A DNA stretch of 64,000 bases, taken from the NCBI GenBank assembly GCA_015655145.1, contig JAATFO010000138.1, positions 1-64,000 of the forward strand, in the 5' to 3' direction. This DNA comes from Enterobacterales bacterium (GTDB lineage Bacteria > Pseudomonadota > Gammaproteobacteria > Enterobacterales > Enterobacteriaceae). Below, piece after piece: positions 18,602-28,860 of the stretch. Within the stretch, counting starts at the first letter, position 1; the number at the start of each line of letters is the position of its first letter. Made by a program: the position numbers and the translations under genes. Under the pieces are notes generated by a model. That model was not told where the DNA came from. It saw only the letters and a program-made list of their open reading frames with translations, and ran no database searches.

Positions 18602-19789
18602 ATGCAAAAATTTACGTTGCTACTGCTTACCCTGGTGCTATTGGCCCCGCTGGGTATTGACCTCTATCTGCCGACGCTGGCGCAAATTGCCGATGGTCTT
18701 AACACACCACTCAGCAACATTCAGCGTACTATTCCTCTGTTTATGCTGGTTATGGGGTTAGGGCAACTCATTGTTGGTCCGCTGGTCGATAATATCGGGC
18801 GTAAACCTGTCGCGATGATTGGCCTGGTACTTTATGTTCTGGGCAGCGTCCTCGGTGCCGTTGCCACTCACTGGCCACTATTTTTAACTGCGCGCCTGAT
18901 GCAGGGATGTGCGGTGTGTTGCACCTCTGTGGTAGCGTTTAGCGGCGTGAGAGACCGCCTTAATGGCGACAAGGCCGCACGTGCATACGGATTTCTCAAT
19001 GGCGCTCTGAATATTGTTCCCGCACTCGCCCCTCTGTTGGGTGGTTTACTTGCAACCGCTTTTGGCTGGCGCGCCCCATTTTGGTTTCTCGCCGCGTATG
19101 CCCTGTTCACCGGGCTGCTGATCGTCTGTTTTTTACCAGAAACCCGTCCGTCAGACACTCAGCCTTCCAGGAGTATTCCCCTGCGTCAGTATATGAAAAT
19201 CTTACGCCAGCCCTCTTTTCTGGCTTTTGCCGGCGCAAACGCGGGCGCACTGGGCATGGTATTGACTTACGTTTCACTGGCGCCTCAGGTGTTAATGACG
19301 CAAGGTCAACTCAGCACCGTGGAATTTTCTCTTGCTTTCGGTGCTAATGGCTTATGGATCATGATGGTTAGCGTTTTGGCCAATAAAATAATCCGTAAAG
19401 CAGGTCGTCCGCTTTGTCTGGCATTGGGTAGCTTCGCCATGTTATTCGGCGCCGTTGCGCTTTATGGTGGGGAAACAGCACTACCGGCAAACTGGCAGAA
19501 CCACTGGGCGTTATACATGATACCGGTGGCGATCTCGGTCGCTGGCCTCGCGTTTACTGTCGGCCCAGCGACCAGCTACGCACTCGAACCCTACCAGCAA
19601 CAAGCTGGCGTCGCATCGGCACTGACTGGTTTTATTCAAATGGCCGGAGGGTCTTCAGCGGGTTTACTGGTCATGGCGCTGCCTGTCAGCGCCAAATCCG
19701 CTCTTTTGTTGATGATGGTGATCGGTGCCGTACTGGTATTTATCGCCTGGCAATACAGCAAAAAAATGCGCGGCTATATTATCCGATAA
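18602..19789 (+). CDS. MFS drug exporter, Bcr/CflA–MdtL type
   Basis: A 12-TM major facilitator of 395 residues, DHA1 group (proton-coupled efflux). Motif A is GPLVDNIGRKPVAMIG near 60, the TM4/5 motif is ARLMQGCAVCCTSVVAFSGVRD, and GALNIVPALAPLLGGLL is the antiporter motif C region. The overall pattern is nearer MdtL than Bcr, but the substrate cannot be inferred. It has no neighbouring regulator. The start codon follows a poor ribosome site; the first residues MQKFTLLLLTLVLLAPLG suit a TM1 start. Confidence 0.82.
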   Translation: MQKFTLLLLTLVLLAPLGIDLYLPTLAQIADGLNTPLSNIQRTIPLFMLVMGLGQLIVGPLVDNIGRKPVAMIGLVLYVLGSVLGAVATHWPLFLTARLMQGCAVCCTSVVAFSGVRDRLNGDKAARAYGFLNGALNIVPALAPLLGGLLATAFGWRAPFWFLAAYALFTGLLIVCFLPETRPSDTQPSRSIPLRQYMKILRQPSFLAFAGANAGALGMVLTYVSLAPQVLMTQGQLSTVEFSLAFGANGLWIMMVSVLANKIIRKAGRPLCLALGSFAMLFGAVALYGGETALPANWQNHWALYMIPVAISVAGLAFTVGPATSYALEPYQQQAGVASALTGFIQMAGGSSAGLLVMALPVSAKSALLLMMVIGAVLVFIAWQYSKKMRGYIIR

Positions 19790-19852
19790 CGTAACGCCGG
19801 GTACCTCACGGCAATTTCACCCGCCATGTTTACCTGGCCTGATGGCCAGGTT

Positions 19853-20923
19853 TTAGCGGATAACAACCGGTACGCGCCGCGCCAACGCGCACATTAATTC
19901 ATACCCCACCGTTCCGGCAGCGTGCGCAACATCATCAATTTTTACGTCATTGCCCCACAGTTCTACCGCAGATCCTATGCCGGCCTGCGGGCAAGGCGTC
20001 AAATCCACCATCAGCATATCCATTGAAATCGCGCCCAGCGTTTGGCTCCGCACGCCATCCACCAGCACAGGCGTACCCGTCGGCGCATGTCGCGGATAAC
20101 CGTCAGCATAACCACACGCCACAACGCCAATACGCTGCGCTGCACGACTGTGATAACGATAGCCATAACCTACGCCCTCACCTGCTTTGAGATTCTGTAG
20201 CGCGATAATTTCACTATGAAGCGTCATCACCGGTTTCAATCCACTCCCGGCAATATCCGCCCATTGACCACTGGGTGACGCGCCATAAAGAATGATCCCA
20301 GGGCGTACCCAGTCAAAGTGAGTTTGTGGATGCCATAAAGTGGCGGCAGAATTAGCCAGCGAGCGGGCACAATTGAGCCCTTCTGCGGCCTGTTCAATAC
20401 GCTTCATCGGCTCAATGATCCCTTCATGACTTTCAGCTTCGGCAAAGTGGGCCATCAATGTCATATTGCCAACATTATCCAGTCGGCGCAGCGACTGCCA
20501 GGCGCTATTAACCTGTGTCGGCAAAAAACCGAGCCGATTCATACCGCTGTTCACTTTGAGATAAATATCCACAGGCGCTGATAACGTTGCAGTTGCCAGC
20601 GCCTGAATCTGCCAGTTGCTATGCACACTGGTTGTCAGACGGTAATGATCAATGGTTTCCAGTTCATCGGCGTTAAAAAAACCCTCAAGCAACAAAATAG
20701 GTTTCTTCCAGCCGCGTTCGCGCAGCAGTATCGCCTCCTCAAGATTCAGCACAGCGAAACCATCAGTCGCGGCTAAACTTTGCCAGATGCGCTCAATACC
20801 GTGGCCATAGGCGTTTGCTTTTACCACTGACCAAACGCGAGAACCCGGTGCAGCCTGACGAGCAATTGCCAGGTTTTGTTGCAACGCCGCACCATCAAGG
20901 GTCGCAACAATCGGACGTGACAT
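19853..20923 (-). CDS. dadX: Catabolic alanine racemase
   Basis: PLP-dependent alanine racemase of 356 residues, the same length as E. coli DadX. The PLP lysine is in VVKANAYGHG near 34, and the second catalytic base Tyr is in GVGYGYRYHS near 250. It converts L-alanine to D-alanine for oxidation by DadA. It starts 19 bases after dadA and is cotranscribed with it, which identifies it as the catabolic rather than biosynthetic (Alr) enzyme. Confidence 0.96.
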   Translation of the reverse strand: MSRPIVATLDGAALQQNLAIARQAAPGSRVWSVVKANAYGHGIERIWQSLAATDGFAVLNLEEAILLRERGWKKPILLLEGFFNADELETIDHYRLTTSVHSNWQIQALATATLSAPVDIYLKVNSGMNRLGFLPTQVNSAWQSLRRLDNVGNMTLMAHFAEAESHEGIIEPMKRIEQAAEGLNCARSLANSAATLWHPQTHFDWVRPGIILYGASPSGQWADIAGSGLKPVMTLHSEIIALQNLKAGEGVGYGYRYHSRAAQRIGVVACGYADGYPRHAPTGTPVLVDGVRSQTLGAISMDMLMVDLTPCPQAGIGSAVELWGNDVKIDDVAHAAGTVGYELMCALARRVPVVIR

Positions 20924-20942
20924 AACCTCTCCTTAGAAAACG

Positions 20943-22247
20943 TTAACGCGTAATATCAACGTTATGTAACGCATGATGCACGGGTGATGAAAAACCCGGC
21001 AGATAACGCAACACTGAAAGATCATCCGCAAAAATCGCGGTTTTTTTTCCCGAAATAATATCGGAAAGTAGCTGACCAGAACCACAGGCCATCGTCCAGC
21101 CAAGCGTACCATGGCCGGTATTCAGAAACAGGTTTTTCAACGGGGTTTGCCCGACAACCGGCGTTCCATCCGGTGTCATCGGACGCAAGCCGCTCCAGAA
21201 TGTGGCGTGCTCAACAGCACCGCCATGAGGATAAAGATCACTTACCACCCTTTCCAGCGTTTCACGGCGTGCTGGCGGCAAAAGCGTATTAAAGCCCACA
21301 ATTTCCGCCATACCACCAACACGAATTCGCTGGTCAAAACGCGTAATCGCAACCTTGTAGCTTTCATCCAGTACAGTAGAAACAGGGGCGCTCGCCTCAT
21401 CCTTCAGCGGAATCGTCAGGGAGTATCCTTTGAGAGGATAGACAGGCAGCGTGACGATGTCGTGAAGAAGTGTCGTGGAATAGGCGCCAAAAGCCATGAC
21501 ATACGCATCGGCTTTCAATACGTGCTCGCCACATTTGACACCAGAAATCCGGTTACCCTCGCGCAGCAGACGATCCACCGGGAGAGAAAAACGAAAAGTG
21601 ACCCCCGCCGCTGCCGCCATCTCTGCCAGACGTTGGGTGAACAATTGGCAATCGCCGGTTTCATCATTTGGCAGATGCAACCCACCGGTCAGCTTATGGC
21701 AGGTCAGCGCCAGCGCAGGTTCAACCTGGGCTAACTGATGTGGTTCCAGCAATTGATACGGAACGCCAGCCTCTTTTAATACCGCAATATCGTTGCTGGC
21801 GTTTTGATATTGTTGTTCGCTGCGAAACAGTTGTAATGTCCCCTGTTGCCTTCCCTCATAGGCAATACCGGTTTGTTGGCGTAATAATTTGAGGCAATCG
21901 CGACTGTATTCAGCGATACGCACCATCCGGCTTTTGTTTTGCTGGTAATGCCGAATATCGCAGTTACGCAACATTTGCCACATCCATTGCAGTTGGAAGC
22001 GACTACCATCAAGGCGCACGGCTAATGGCGCATGGCGTTGAAACATCCATTTAATTGCTTTTAAGGGAATGCCCGGGGCCGCCCAGGGCGCAGCATAACC
22101 CGGTGAAATTTGTCCCGCATTACCTGCGCTGGTTTCCTGAGCAGGTCCGGGTTGTCTGTCTAATACCGTCACTTCATGACCAGCCTGCGCCAGATACCAC
22201 GCACTGGTTACACCAACAACGCCACTTCCCAGAATGATAATTCGCAT
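20943..22247 (-). CDS. dadA: D-amino acid dehydrogenase small subunit
   Basis: FAD-dependent membrane-associated dehydrogenase that oxidises D-alanine to pyruvate and passes electrons to the respiratory chain. The dinucleotide motif [20 protein letters not shown] is at the very N-terminus. [25 protein letters not shown]-type C-terminal FAD contacts are present ([14 protein letters not shown]). The reading frame extends further upstream, but the ATG at 22247 gives the family start with GGAG five bases before it (434 residues, E. coli 432). Confidence 0.96.
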   Translation of the reverse strand: MRIIILGSGVVGVTSAWYLAQAGHEVTVLDRQPGPAQETSAGNAGQISPGYAAPWAAPGIPLKAIKWMFQRHAPLAVRLDGSRFQLQWMWQMLRNCDIRHYQQNKSRMVRIAEYSRDCLKLLRQQTGIAYEGRQQGTLQLFRSEQQYQNASNDIAVLKEAGVPYQLLEPHQLAQVEPALALTCHKLTGGLHLPNDETGDCQLFTQRLAEMAAAAGVTFRFSLPVDRLLREGNRISGVKCGEHVLKADAYVMAFGAYSTTLLHDIVTLPVYPLKGYSLTIPLKDEASAPVSTVLDESYKVAITRFDQRIRVGGMAEIVGFNTLLPPARRETLERVVSDLYPHGGAVEHATFWSGLRPMTPDGTPVVGQTPLKNLFLNTGHGTLGWTMACGSGQLLSDIISGKKTAIFADDLSVLRYLPGFSSPVHHALHNVDITR

Positions 22248-22861
22248 CATGACTCCAACGCTGTCAAAAAGAACAATATCCTGAAGGGTTAGCAAATAAT
22301 CAGCTTAAAACCCTGAACAAACACCACCAGTGCAGTGCGGATATATTTCACCTCTTTTTGCCCATTCAGGTAACAAAAAATAAACCAGCACACATAATTT
22401 GAATCAAAAAACTCAAATGTTCTTAATAATTATGGTTTTAAACCAAATAAAACAAAAATACCACATTTAATGTCGATAATTGTTTGCGCCATAGATTACA
22501 CTTATAAACAGCATAATATGCTAACGATGGCTGCGTTAATCGCATCTATCCTTATTTTAATCGCTATTTTTAATAATCAGGCGATGTTGAGTTGCAGAAA
22601 TGCAGGAAACGCATGAGTCTCACGGCGTTCCTGATGCAATGAATCACGTGAACTCACCGCACCAATGCATCGGCAAAAGGTAAAATGACCGGGAGAAATC
22701 CAACCAATTTCCCGCGAACATATTAGTTGTTTTCCTGTTTCGGATAGGAGACAGTGAATAAGCACTACAGTGCTCGCTCAGGAAGAGGCCTTAATCAACA
22801 TCAATCTGATTTGGCAAACGGGTGACATCTCTGAATCAGGTTCCTAAAAGAGGGGTGCGCG
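22248..22861. other. dadA–ycgB divergent intergenic region
   Basis: 614 bases with no gene I can support. The dadA-proximal half (about 22370-22580) is strikingly AT-rich, as expected where Lrp and H-NS bind; dadAX is Lrp- and CRP-controlled in E. coli. Near ycgB there is a small palindrome AGCACT-ac-AGTGCT (22763-22776). A short open frame on the minus strand at 22577-22765 looks spurious. Confidence 0.5.
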
Positions 22862-24397
22862 ATGACGACTTTATTTGACGATCCGATTAAGGACTGCAAA
22901 CGACTCAGTGACGGACCAGACTGGACTTTCGAACTTTTAGATGTCTATCTGGAAGAAATTGATCGGGTGGCAAAACTCTATCGACTGGATACCTACCCGC
23001 ACCAAATCGAAATCATCACGTCAGAACAAATGATGGACGCTTATTCCAGTGTCGGTATGCCAATAAATTACGCTCACTGGTCATTCGGTAAAAAATTTAT
23101 TGAGACCGAACAACGCTATAAACATGGGCAGCAAGGGCTGGCCTATGAAATTGTGATTAACTCCAATCCTTGCATCGCTTATTTGATGGAAGAGAATACG
23201 ATTACCATGCAGGCACTGGTCATGGCCCACGCCTGTTATGGCCATAACTCTTTCTTTAAAAATAACTATCTGTTTCGTAGCTGGACTGATGCCAGTTCCA
23301 TTGTCGATTACTTGTTATTTGCCCGTAATTATCTCTCTGACTGTGAGCAACGGTATGGCGTTGAAAATGTTGAGCGCTTGCTCGACTCATGTCATGCCTT
23401 GATGAACTATGGCGTGGATCGCTATAAGCGCCCGCAAAAAATCTCTTTACTGGAAGAAAAAGCGCGTCAGAAAAGCCGGGAAGAGTATCTGCAAAGCCAG
23501 GTAAATACACTATGGCGTACCTTGCCGCGGCGGGAAAAAGAGGAAGTCGCGATAGAAGCGGCGCGTTATCCTTCCGAACCCCAGGAGAATTTGCTCTATT
23601 TTATGGAGAAAAATGCCCCGTTACTGGAGCCCTGGCAGCGTGAAGTGTTGCGCATCGTCCGTAAGGTTAGCCAGTATTTTTACCCGCAAAAACAAACGCA
23701 AGTAATGAATGAAGGATGGGCTACTTTCTGGCATTACACCATCCTGAATCATTTGTATGATGAGGGAAAAGTGTCTGAGCGCTTTATGCTGGAATTTCTG
23801 CATAGCCACACCAATGTGATCTATCAGCCGCCCTATAATAGTCAGTGGTATAACGGGATAAACCCCTATGCCCTCGGCTTCGCTATGTTTCAGGATATTA
23901 AACGCATTTGTCAGTCGCCCACTGACGAAGATCGTTATTGGTTCCCGGACATTGCAGGTAAAGACTGGTTGGACACGTTGCACTTTGCTATGCGTGAGTT
24001 CAAAGATGAGAGCTTTATCAGTCAGTTCTTATCACCCAAAGTAATGCGCGATTTCCGTCTGTTTACCATCCTGGATGATGATCGCAATAATTATCTGGAA
24101 ATCGCCGCGATCCATGATGAAAATGGCTATCGCACCATCCGCCAACAGCTTTCGGCACAGTACAATCTGAGTCATCTGGAACCGAACATTCAGGTTTATA
24201 ATGTCGATCTGCGCGGTGACCGCTCATTGACGCTGCGCTATGTGCCGCAGAATCATGTGCCGTTGGATAAAAGCCGGCGCGAGGTGCTTAAACATGTACA
24301 TCGGTTGTGGGGATTTGATGTCCATCTTGAACAACAAAATGACGATGGCAATATTGAACTGCTTGATCGCTGTCCGCCACGACCGATCACTCTGTAG
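22862..24397 (+). CDS. ycgB: YcgB, SpoVR family protein
   Basis: A 511-residue SpoVR-family protein, recognised by near-continuous similarity to E. coli YcgB from LSDGPDWTFELLDVYLEEIDR to the C-terminal HVHRLWGFDVHLEQQN. Only the first 12 residues differ. Histidine-rich blocks such as MAHACYGHNSFFKNN and EGWATFWHYTILNHLYDEG are hallmarks and might bind metal, but no enzymatic role is proven. It is genetically and evolutionarily linked with YeaG and YeaH, which lie 10 kb upstream here. The ATG follows AGAGGGGTGCGCG. Confidence 0.94.
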   Translation: MTTLFDDPIKDCKRLSDGPDWTFELLDVYLEEIDRVAKLYRLDTYPHQIEIITSEQMMDAYSSVGMPINYAHWSFGKKFIETEQRYKHGQQGLAYEIVINSNPCIAYLMEENTITMQALVMAHACYGHNSFFKNNYLFRSWTDASSIVDYLLFARNYLSDCEQRYGVENVERLLDSCHALMNYGVDRYKRPQKISLLEEKARQKSREEYLQSQVNTLWRTLPRREKEEVAIEAARYPSEPQENLLYFMEKNAPLLEPWQREVLRIVRKVSQYFYPQKQTQVMNEGWATFWHYTILNHLYDEGKVSERFMLEFLHSHTNVIYQPPYNSQWYNGINPYALGFAMFQDIKRICQSPTDEDRYWFPDIAGKDWLDTLHFAMREFKDESFISQFLSPKVMRDFRLFTILDDDRNNYLEIAAIHDENGYRTIRQQLSAQYNLSHLEPNIQVYNVDLRGDRSLTLRYVPQNHVPLDKSRREVLKHVHRLWGFDVHLEQQNDDGNIELLDRCPPRPITL

Positions 24398-24411
24398 CGT
24401 TTAATCAAATG

Positions 24412-24449
24412 AAAAAAGCCGGACAGTTCACCCCTGTCCGGCTTTTTTT
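24412..24449. terminator. Bidirectional ycgB/fadR terminator
   Basis: GCCGGACAG-ttcaccc-CTGTCCGGC (24418-24442) flanked by six A on the left and seven T on the right. It serves both converging genes. Confidence 0.92.
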
Positions 24450-24461
24450 ATTCTTCATTGT

Positions 24462-25181
24462 TCAGCGATGCGAAACAGCGAGATCATCAGGCATACTTTT
24501 TTGCATGCTGTGCCAGATTTCTCCGCTGCGGCGTCCATATTCGCGTACCGTTTCAACAATGCTGTCAGCTTCATGGTAATCACATAACGCCCGTAATTGC
24601 TGGTAAAAATTACGGGCCAGTTTACGCGCTTCCGGATTGGAGAAATAATGGCGTCCAACACGGGTATACAACCCTTTAAGCCCGTTAAGGATCAAGCCAT
24701 AAATAGGATTACCCGACGCGAATGCCAGACCACGAAAAATACGGTAATCCAGATCAGTATAAGCGTCGGTCTGGTCCTCTATCTCATTAGCGGTTTCCAG
24801 CACGACTTTCGCTTTATCGGGATAGTGACGGATGGCGCGGCGAATAAAAATAGAGGAAATATTAGTTCGGACTGACAACAAATTATCGATCAACTGCGGC
24901 ACGCTGTCATGATCAAGCCGGGCCAGCGTTTCGAGAATATTCACCCCGGAGGTTTCCCAAAAGTCATTGACTCGCGTCGGTTTGCCGTGCTGTATCGTTA
25001 ACCAGCCATCACGGGCCAGGCGTTGCAGCACTTCACGCAGGGTGGTGCGTGTCACGCCGATCAATTCGGACAGTTCACGTTCAGCCGGCAAAATCGAGCC
25101 TGGCGGGAAACGACTATTCCAGATACTCTCAACTATATACTCTTCCGCGAAACCTGCGGGACTCTGCGCTTTGATGACCAT
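24462..25181 (-). CDS. fadR: Fatty acid metabolism regulator FadR
   Basis: GntR/FadR transcription factor, 239 residues exactly as in E. coli. It represses fatty acid degradation (for example fadD in this window) and activates unsaturated fatty acid synthesis, and is released by long-chain acyl-CoA. The winged-helix N-terminus has [20 protein letters not shown], then [17 protein letters not shown] recognition elements; an all-helical acyl-CoA domain follows from about residue 80. The open frame continues 21 codons upstream of the chosen ATG ([16 protein letters not shown]). It is divergent from nhaB as in K-12. Confidence 0.96.
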   Translation of the reverse strand: MVIKAQSPAGFAEEYIVESIWNSRFPPGSILPAERELSELIGVTRTTLREVLQRLARDGWLTIQHGKPTRVNDFWETSGVNILETLARLDHDSVPQLIDNLLSVRTNISSIFIRRAIRHYPDKAKVVLETANEIEDQTDAYTDLDYRIFRGLAFASGNPIYGLILNGLKGLYTRVGRHYFSNPEARKLARNFYQQLRALCDYHEADSIVETVREYGRRSGEIWHSMQKSMPDDLAVSHR

Positions 25182-25401
25182 AGCGAAATATTCTCGTTGC
25201 TTGCTTGGCAATAATCGTTTCATCATACCAGACCCCCCAGACATGACATAGCCTCAGAACCCGCTAAAAAAACGATGCAGGACAAAAATCGCAACATTTA
25301 CCGCAGAATTAAACGCATATTCGCATTGCCTGCGAGGCTATCGCCGTTTACCCTTTGGCGGGTCTTGTGACAAAAAATGACAACGAGGAGCAAACGGACA
25401 G

Positions 25402-26934
25402 ATGGAAATATCTACGGGACGAGCACTGGCACGTAATTTTCTCGGGCAATCGCCTGAGTGGTACAAACTGACCATCCTGAGTTTTTTGCTGGTTAACCCA
25501 CTGCTATTTTTCCTGGTAAGCCCTTTTTTCGCGGGCTGGCTATTGGTTGTCGAATTTATTTTTACCCTTGCGATGGCGCTCAAATGCTATCCACTGCTCC
25601 CTGGCGGCTTACTGGCGCTGGAAGCGATAGTTGTCGGGATGACGAATGCTGAACAGGTGAAAAAAGAGCTGGCAAGTAATCTTGAAGTCTTGCTACTGCT
25701 GATTTTCATGGTCGCCGGTATCTGGTTCATGAAACAATTGCTGCTCTTTGTCTTCACCCGACTGTTACTCTCCATCCGCTCGAAAACCGGGCTGAGTATG
25801 GCCTTCTGCCTCATGTCGGCGTTTTTATCTGCCTTCCTTGATGCCTTGACGGTGATTGCCGTGGTGATCAGCGTTTTTATCGGGTTCTATGACATTTATC
25901 ATCAGGTTATTGCCCGCAGTGACAATGAAACCGCCGCTAATCAAGATCCTCAGACGCTGGAGAAATTCCGCGCCTTCCTGCGTAGCTTGATGATGCATGC
26001 CGGCATCGGCACTGCACTGGGTGGCGTGATGACGATGGTAGGCGAACCGCAAAACCTGATCATCGCTAAAGCGGCTGGATGGAATTTCAGTGATTTTTTC
26101 CTGCGCATGGCACCCGTCAGCGTGCCGGTATTTTTATGTGGCATCCTCGCTTGTTGGCTACTGGAACGTTTAAAACTGTTTGGCTATGGCGAACCCTTGC
26201 CGGCGCAAGTCCGTACTATTTTGCTCGCTTATGACCGCGAATCCACCCAACAACGCACACGCCAGCAAACAATGGCGCTGTGGGTGCAGGGCATCATTGG
26301 CGTCTGGTTGATTTTCGCCCTTGGGTTCCATCTTGCCGAAGTGGGTTTGATTGGGTTATCGGTGATTATTCTGGCTACGGCCTTTTGTGGGGTCACTGAC
26401 GAACACACCATTGGCCGGGCTTTTTCCGAGGCATTGCCGTTTACTGCCCTGCTGGCGGTTTTTTTTGCAATTGTGGCGGTGATTGTCGAACAACATCTGT
26501 TTAGCCCGCTGATCCACTTTGTCTTGCAGGCCGATCCCGCTTCACAATTGAGCTGGTATTACGTGATAAATGGACTGCTTTCCGCTATTTCGGATAATGT
26601 GTTTGTCGGTACGGTGTACATTAACGAAGCAAAACATGCGCTGGAAAGTGGCGCAATAACTGTTCAACAGTTTGAATTACTGGCTGTCGCCACCAATACC
26701 GGGACCAATTTACCCTCCGTGGCGACCCCTAATGGCCAGGCGGCCTTTTTGTTTCTACTGACATCCGCCCTCGCCCCGCTCATTCATCTTTCATATGGGC
26801 GTATGGTATGGATGGCGCTGCCCTATGCGCTGGTCCTGTCGCTGGTCGGTTTTTTTTGCATCACCGTTATTCTCGAACCCGTTACTCAACATTTTATACA
26901 ACTGGGGTGGTTAACCACACCGTTATTGTCATGA
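25402..26934 (+). CDS. nhaB: Na+/H+ antiporter NhaB
   Basis: Inner-membrane sodium/proton antiporter of the NhaB family, 510 residues (E. coli 513) with about 12 hydrophobic segments. Recognisable parts include the N-terminal [20 protein letters not shown], the loop [16 protein letters not shown], and [20 protein letters not shown] toward the C-terminus. It exports sodium in exchange for protons and matters mainly at low or neutral pH. With nhaP2 frameshifted, it is the intact cation/proton antiporter of this window. AACGAGGAGC precedes the reading frame start at 25402. Confidence 0.95.
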   Translation: MEISTGRALARNFLGQSPEWYKLTILSFLLVNPLLFFLVSPFFAGWLLVVEFIFTLAMALKCYPLLPGGLLALEAIVVGMTNAEQVKKELASNLEVLLLLIFMVAGIWFMKQLLLFVFTRLLLSIRSKTGLSMAFCLMSAFLSAFLDALTVIAVVISVFIGFYDIYHQVIARSDNETAANQDPQTLEKFRAFLRSLMMHAGIGTALGGVMTMVGEPQNLIIAKAAGWNFSDFFLRMAPVSVPVFLCGILACWLLERLKLFGYGEPLPAQVRTILLAYDRESTQQRTRQQTMALWVQGIIGVWLIFALGFHLAEVGLIGLSVIILATAFCGVTDEHTIGRAFSEALPFTALLAVFFAIVAVIVEQHLFSPLIHFVLQADPASQLSWYYVINGLLSAISDNVFVGTVYINEAKHALESGAITVQQFELLAVATNTGTNLPSVATPNGQAAFLFLLTSALAPLIHLSYGRMVWMALPYALVLSLVGFFCITVILEPVTQHFIQLGWLTTPLLS

Positions 26935-27046
26935 TATTGCATTGAATTAACGTATTTTCAGTACCGGTTTTTTTGCGACACACTGTGGCAGATAAGCACG
27001 TTTGGTTTACACTGCCGTTTATATACGCTCATTACATGGAAAGATT

Positions 27047-27577
27047 ATGTTACGATTTTTGAATCAATGCTCCAGAGGACGCGGTGCCTGGCTGCTGTTG
27101 GGATTCACGGCGTTTGCGCTGGAAATGGTAGCGCTTTATTTCCAGCATGTTATGTTGCTGAAACCCTGCGTCATGTGTATTTATGAACGTTGTGCATTAT
27201 TTGGCGTTATGGGGGCGGGAATAGTGGGTGCGATTGCACCGAAAACACCCTTGCGTTATGCCGCGTTATTGATCTGGTTATACAGCGCATATGAAGGTGT
27301 GCGTCTGGCTTATGATCACACCATGTTGCAACTGCGTCCTGCCTTTGCAGTAACGTGCGATTTTGCCGCCCATTTCCCGAACTGGTTACCGCTGGATAAA
27401 TGGCTGCCCGCAATATTTGTCGCCAGCGGCGATTGTGCAGAAAAACAGTGGGCGTTCTTGTCGCTTGGCATGCCGCAATGGTTACTGATCATTTTCGTGG
27501 TCTTTTTGCTCATCGCCCTGCTGGTGTTGGTAGCACAAGCAATGAAGCCTAAACGTCGCGATTTATTCAACCGTTAA
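27047..27577 (+). CDS. dsbB: Disulfide bond formation protein B
   Basis: Inner-membrane oxidase that reoxidises periplasmic DsbA and passes electrons to quinones. It has 176 residues and four membrane segments. The first periplasmic loop carries the CVMC redox pair near 41-44, and the second loop carries the interacting pair in [10 protein letters not shown] and [10 protein letters not shown] near 104 and 130. The chosen ATG ([17 protein letters not shown]) follows GGAAAG and matches E. coli. The frame extends 15 codons further upstream without support. Confidence 0.96.
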   Translation: MLRFLNQCSRGRGAWLLLGFTAFALEMVALYFQHVMLLKPCVMCIYERCALFGVMGAGIVGAIAPKTPLRYAALLIWLYSAYEGVRLAYDHTMLQLRPAFAVTCDFAAHFPNWLPLDKWLPAIFVASGDCAEKQWAFLSLGMPQWLLIIFVVFLLIALLVLVAQAMKPKRRDLFNR

Positions 27578-27604
27578 AAAAGCGGCCATCCCTGACCGCT
27601 TTTA
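27576..27604. terminator. dsbB/ycgN terminator
   Basis: AAAAGCGG (27578-27585) pairs with CCGCTTTT (27596-27603), with A and T tracts on both sides. It lies between two convergent genes, so it is likely bidirectional. Confidence 0.75.
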
Positions 27605-27639
27605 CATGATAGCTATGCACATCATGTCGGTCAGGCGAT

Positions 27640-28089
27640 CTAACCCACCAGGCGTGAGGGGTTAATGATATGGTCTTCCCAGTCGATAACTTCGCTTTCT
27701 CGTACCGCAATATGCCGCACCGAGATGCGCTGCGCATGCATTGCCGCCTTTGAGCCTGTACGTAAAGGGTGCCATAACGGTAACGTTTTCTTTTCTGCCA
27801 GTAAACGATAAGCACAGGCGGGCGGCAACCATGAGAATGTCGGCAAATTTTCCCGTGTTAACTTAATGCAGTCTTCTTCGTACTCAAAACGCCGTTCATA
27901 GTTACGGCACTGGCACGTTTTGATATTAAGCTGGTTGCAGGCGACATTGGTGAAGTATATTTCATCCGTTTCCGCATCTTGCAACTTATTAAGACAGCAC
28001 TGACCGCAGCCATCACACAAGGATTCCCATTCCTCATTTGTCATCTCTTCAAGCTGTTTGTACTGCCAGAATGGGGTATCAGTCATCAT
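27640..28089 (-). CDS. ycgN: YcgN, UPF0260 cysteine-cluster protein
   Basis: A 149-residue protein of the YkgJ/UPF0260 cysteine-cluster family, probably binding zinc or an iron-sulfur centre. Conserved cysteines are in [13 protein letters not shown] near 30, [21 protein letters not shown] near 50-65, and PPACAYRL near 90. The C-terminal [20 protein letters not shown] is also family-typical. Biochemical function is not established. A second ATG follows the first directly, so the start may be one codon later. It is next to ycgM as in K-12. Confidence 0.92.
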   Translation of the reverse strand: MMTDTPFWQYKQLEEMTNEEWESLCDGCGQCCLNKLQDAETDEIYFTNVACNQLNIKTCQCRNYERRFEYEEDCIKLTRENLPTFSWLPPACAYRLLAEKKTLPLWHPLRTGSKAAMHAQRISVRHIAVRESEVIDWEDHIINPSRLVG

Positions 28090-28147
28090 GGTATCCGGTT
28101 AAATAAAAGCCGCACTTTATAGCGGATTTAGCGGCAAGATGCAACGT

Positions 28148-28807
28148 CTAGAGGACCCGCGTGGTAATACCATGCCCAGCCAGGAATACCTCGAGGGTGT
28201 CCCCGGACTGCATCGGTCCTACCCCCTCTGGGGTTCCGGTCAGAATCACGTCGCCTGCCCGCAAGGTAAAAAACTGAGTCATATATGCAATCAATGGCAA
28301 CACAGGAGTGATCATATCCAGCGTACTGCCTTGTTGGCGTACCTCGCCATTTACCACCAGTTTCAACACGGTATTTTGCGGATCACCGGCAAACTCATTC
28401 ACCGGAATAAAGCCGGAAATGGGGCAAGAATTATCAAACCCTTTGGCTTTTTCCCATGGCTGACCGGCTTTTTTCAGCCGCGCCTGCACCTCACGCAACG
28501 TCAGATCCAACGCCACACCATAGCCTGCGATCGCTTTTGCGACATGCCCTTCTTCAGCATGTTTCAGTGTCGCGCCGATCAGCACCGCTAATTCCACCTC
28601 ATGATGTACCGCGCCAAATTGTTTTGGAATCGAGAGCGGTTGGCGTAAATCACACAATGCGGTTTCCGGTTTGATGAATACCACCGGTTCAACCGGCGTT
28701 GCACTGCCCATCTCTTGAATATGTTTGGCATAGTTGCTACCAACACACACCACTTTACTCACCGGAAAATCCAGCAATTCACCGCGCCAGTTACGATGCT
28801 GATACAT
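28148..28807 (-). CDS. ycgM: YcgM, fumarylacetoacetate hydrolase family
   Basis: A 219-residue FAH-fold protein, likely a small acylpyruvate or oxaloacetate-type hydrolase/decarboxylase. Metal-binding acidic motifs are present in HHEVELAVLIG near 68 and GYGVALDLTLREVQ near 95. GDVILTGTPEGVGP near 195 is the FAH signature. The exact substrate is uncertain. It belongs to the ycgL-ycgM-ycgN gene group beside minCDE. Confidence 0.9.
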   Translation of the reverse strand: MYQHRNWRGELLDFPVSKVVCVGSNYAKHIQEMGSATPVEPVVFIKPETALCDLRQPLSIPKQFGAVHHEVELAVLIGATLKHAEEGHVAKAIAGYGVALDLTLREVQARLKKAGQPWEKAKGFDNSCPISGFIPVNEFAGDPQNTVLKLVVNGEVRQQGSTLDMITPVLPLIAYMTQFFTLRAGDVILTGTPEGVGPMQSGDTLEVFLAGHGITTRVL

Positions 28808-28860
28808 ATTTTTCCCCTTACGATAAATGACAACGCCAGCACACTGCTGGCATGTTTCTG

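Noticed and set aside
22577-22765. 62-codon minus-strand frame upstream of ycgB
   Set aside because: No ribosome site, similarity or composition supporting a gene; it lies in the ycgB promoter region.
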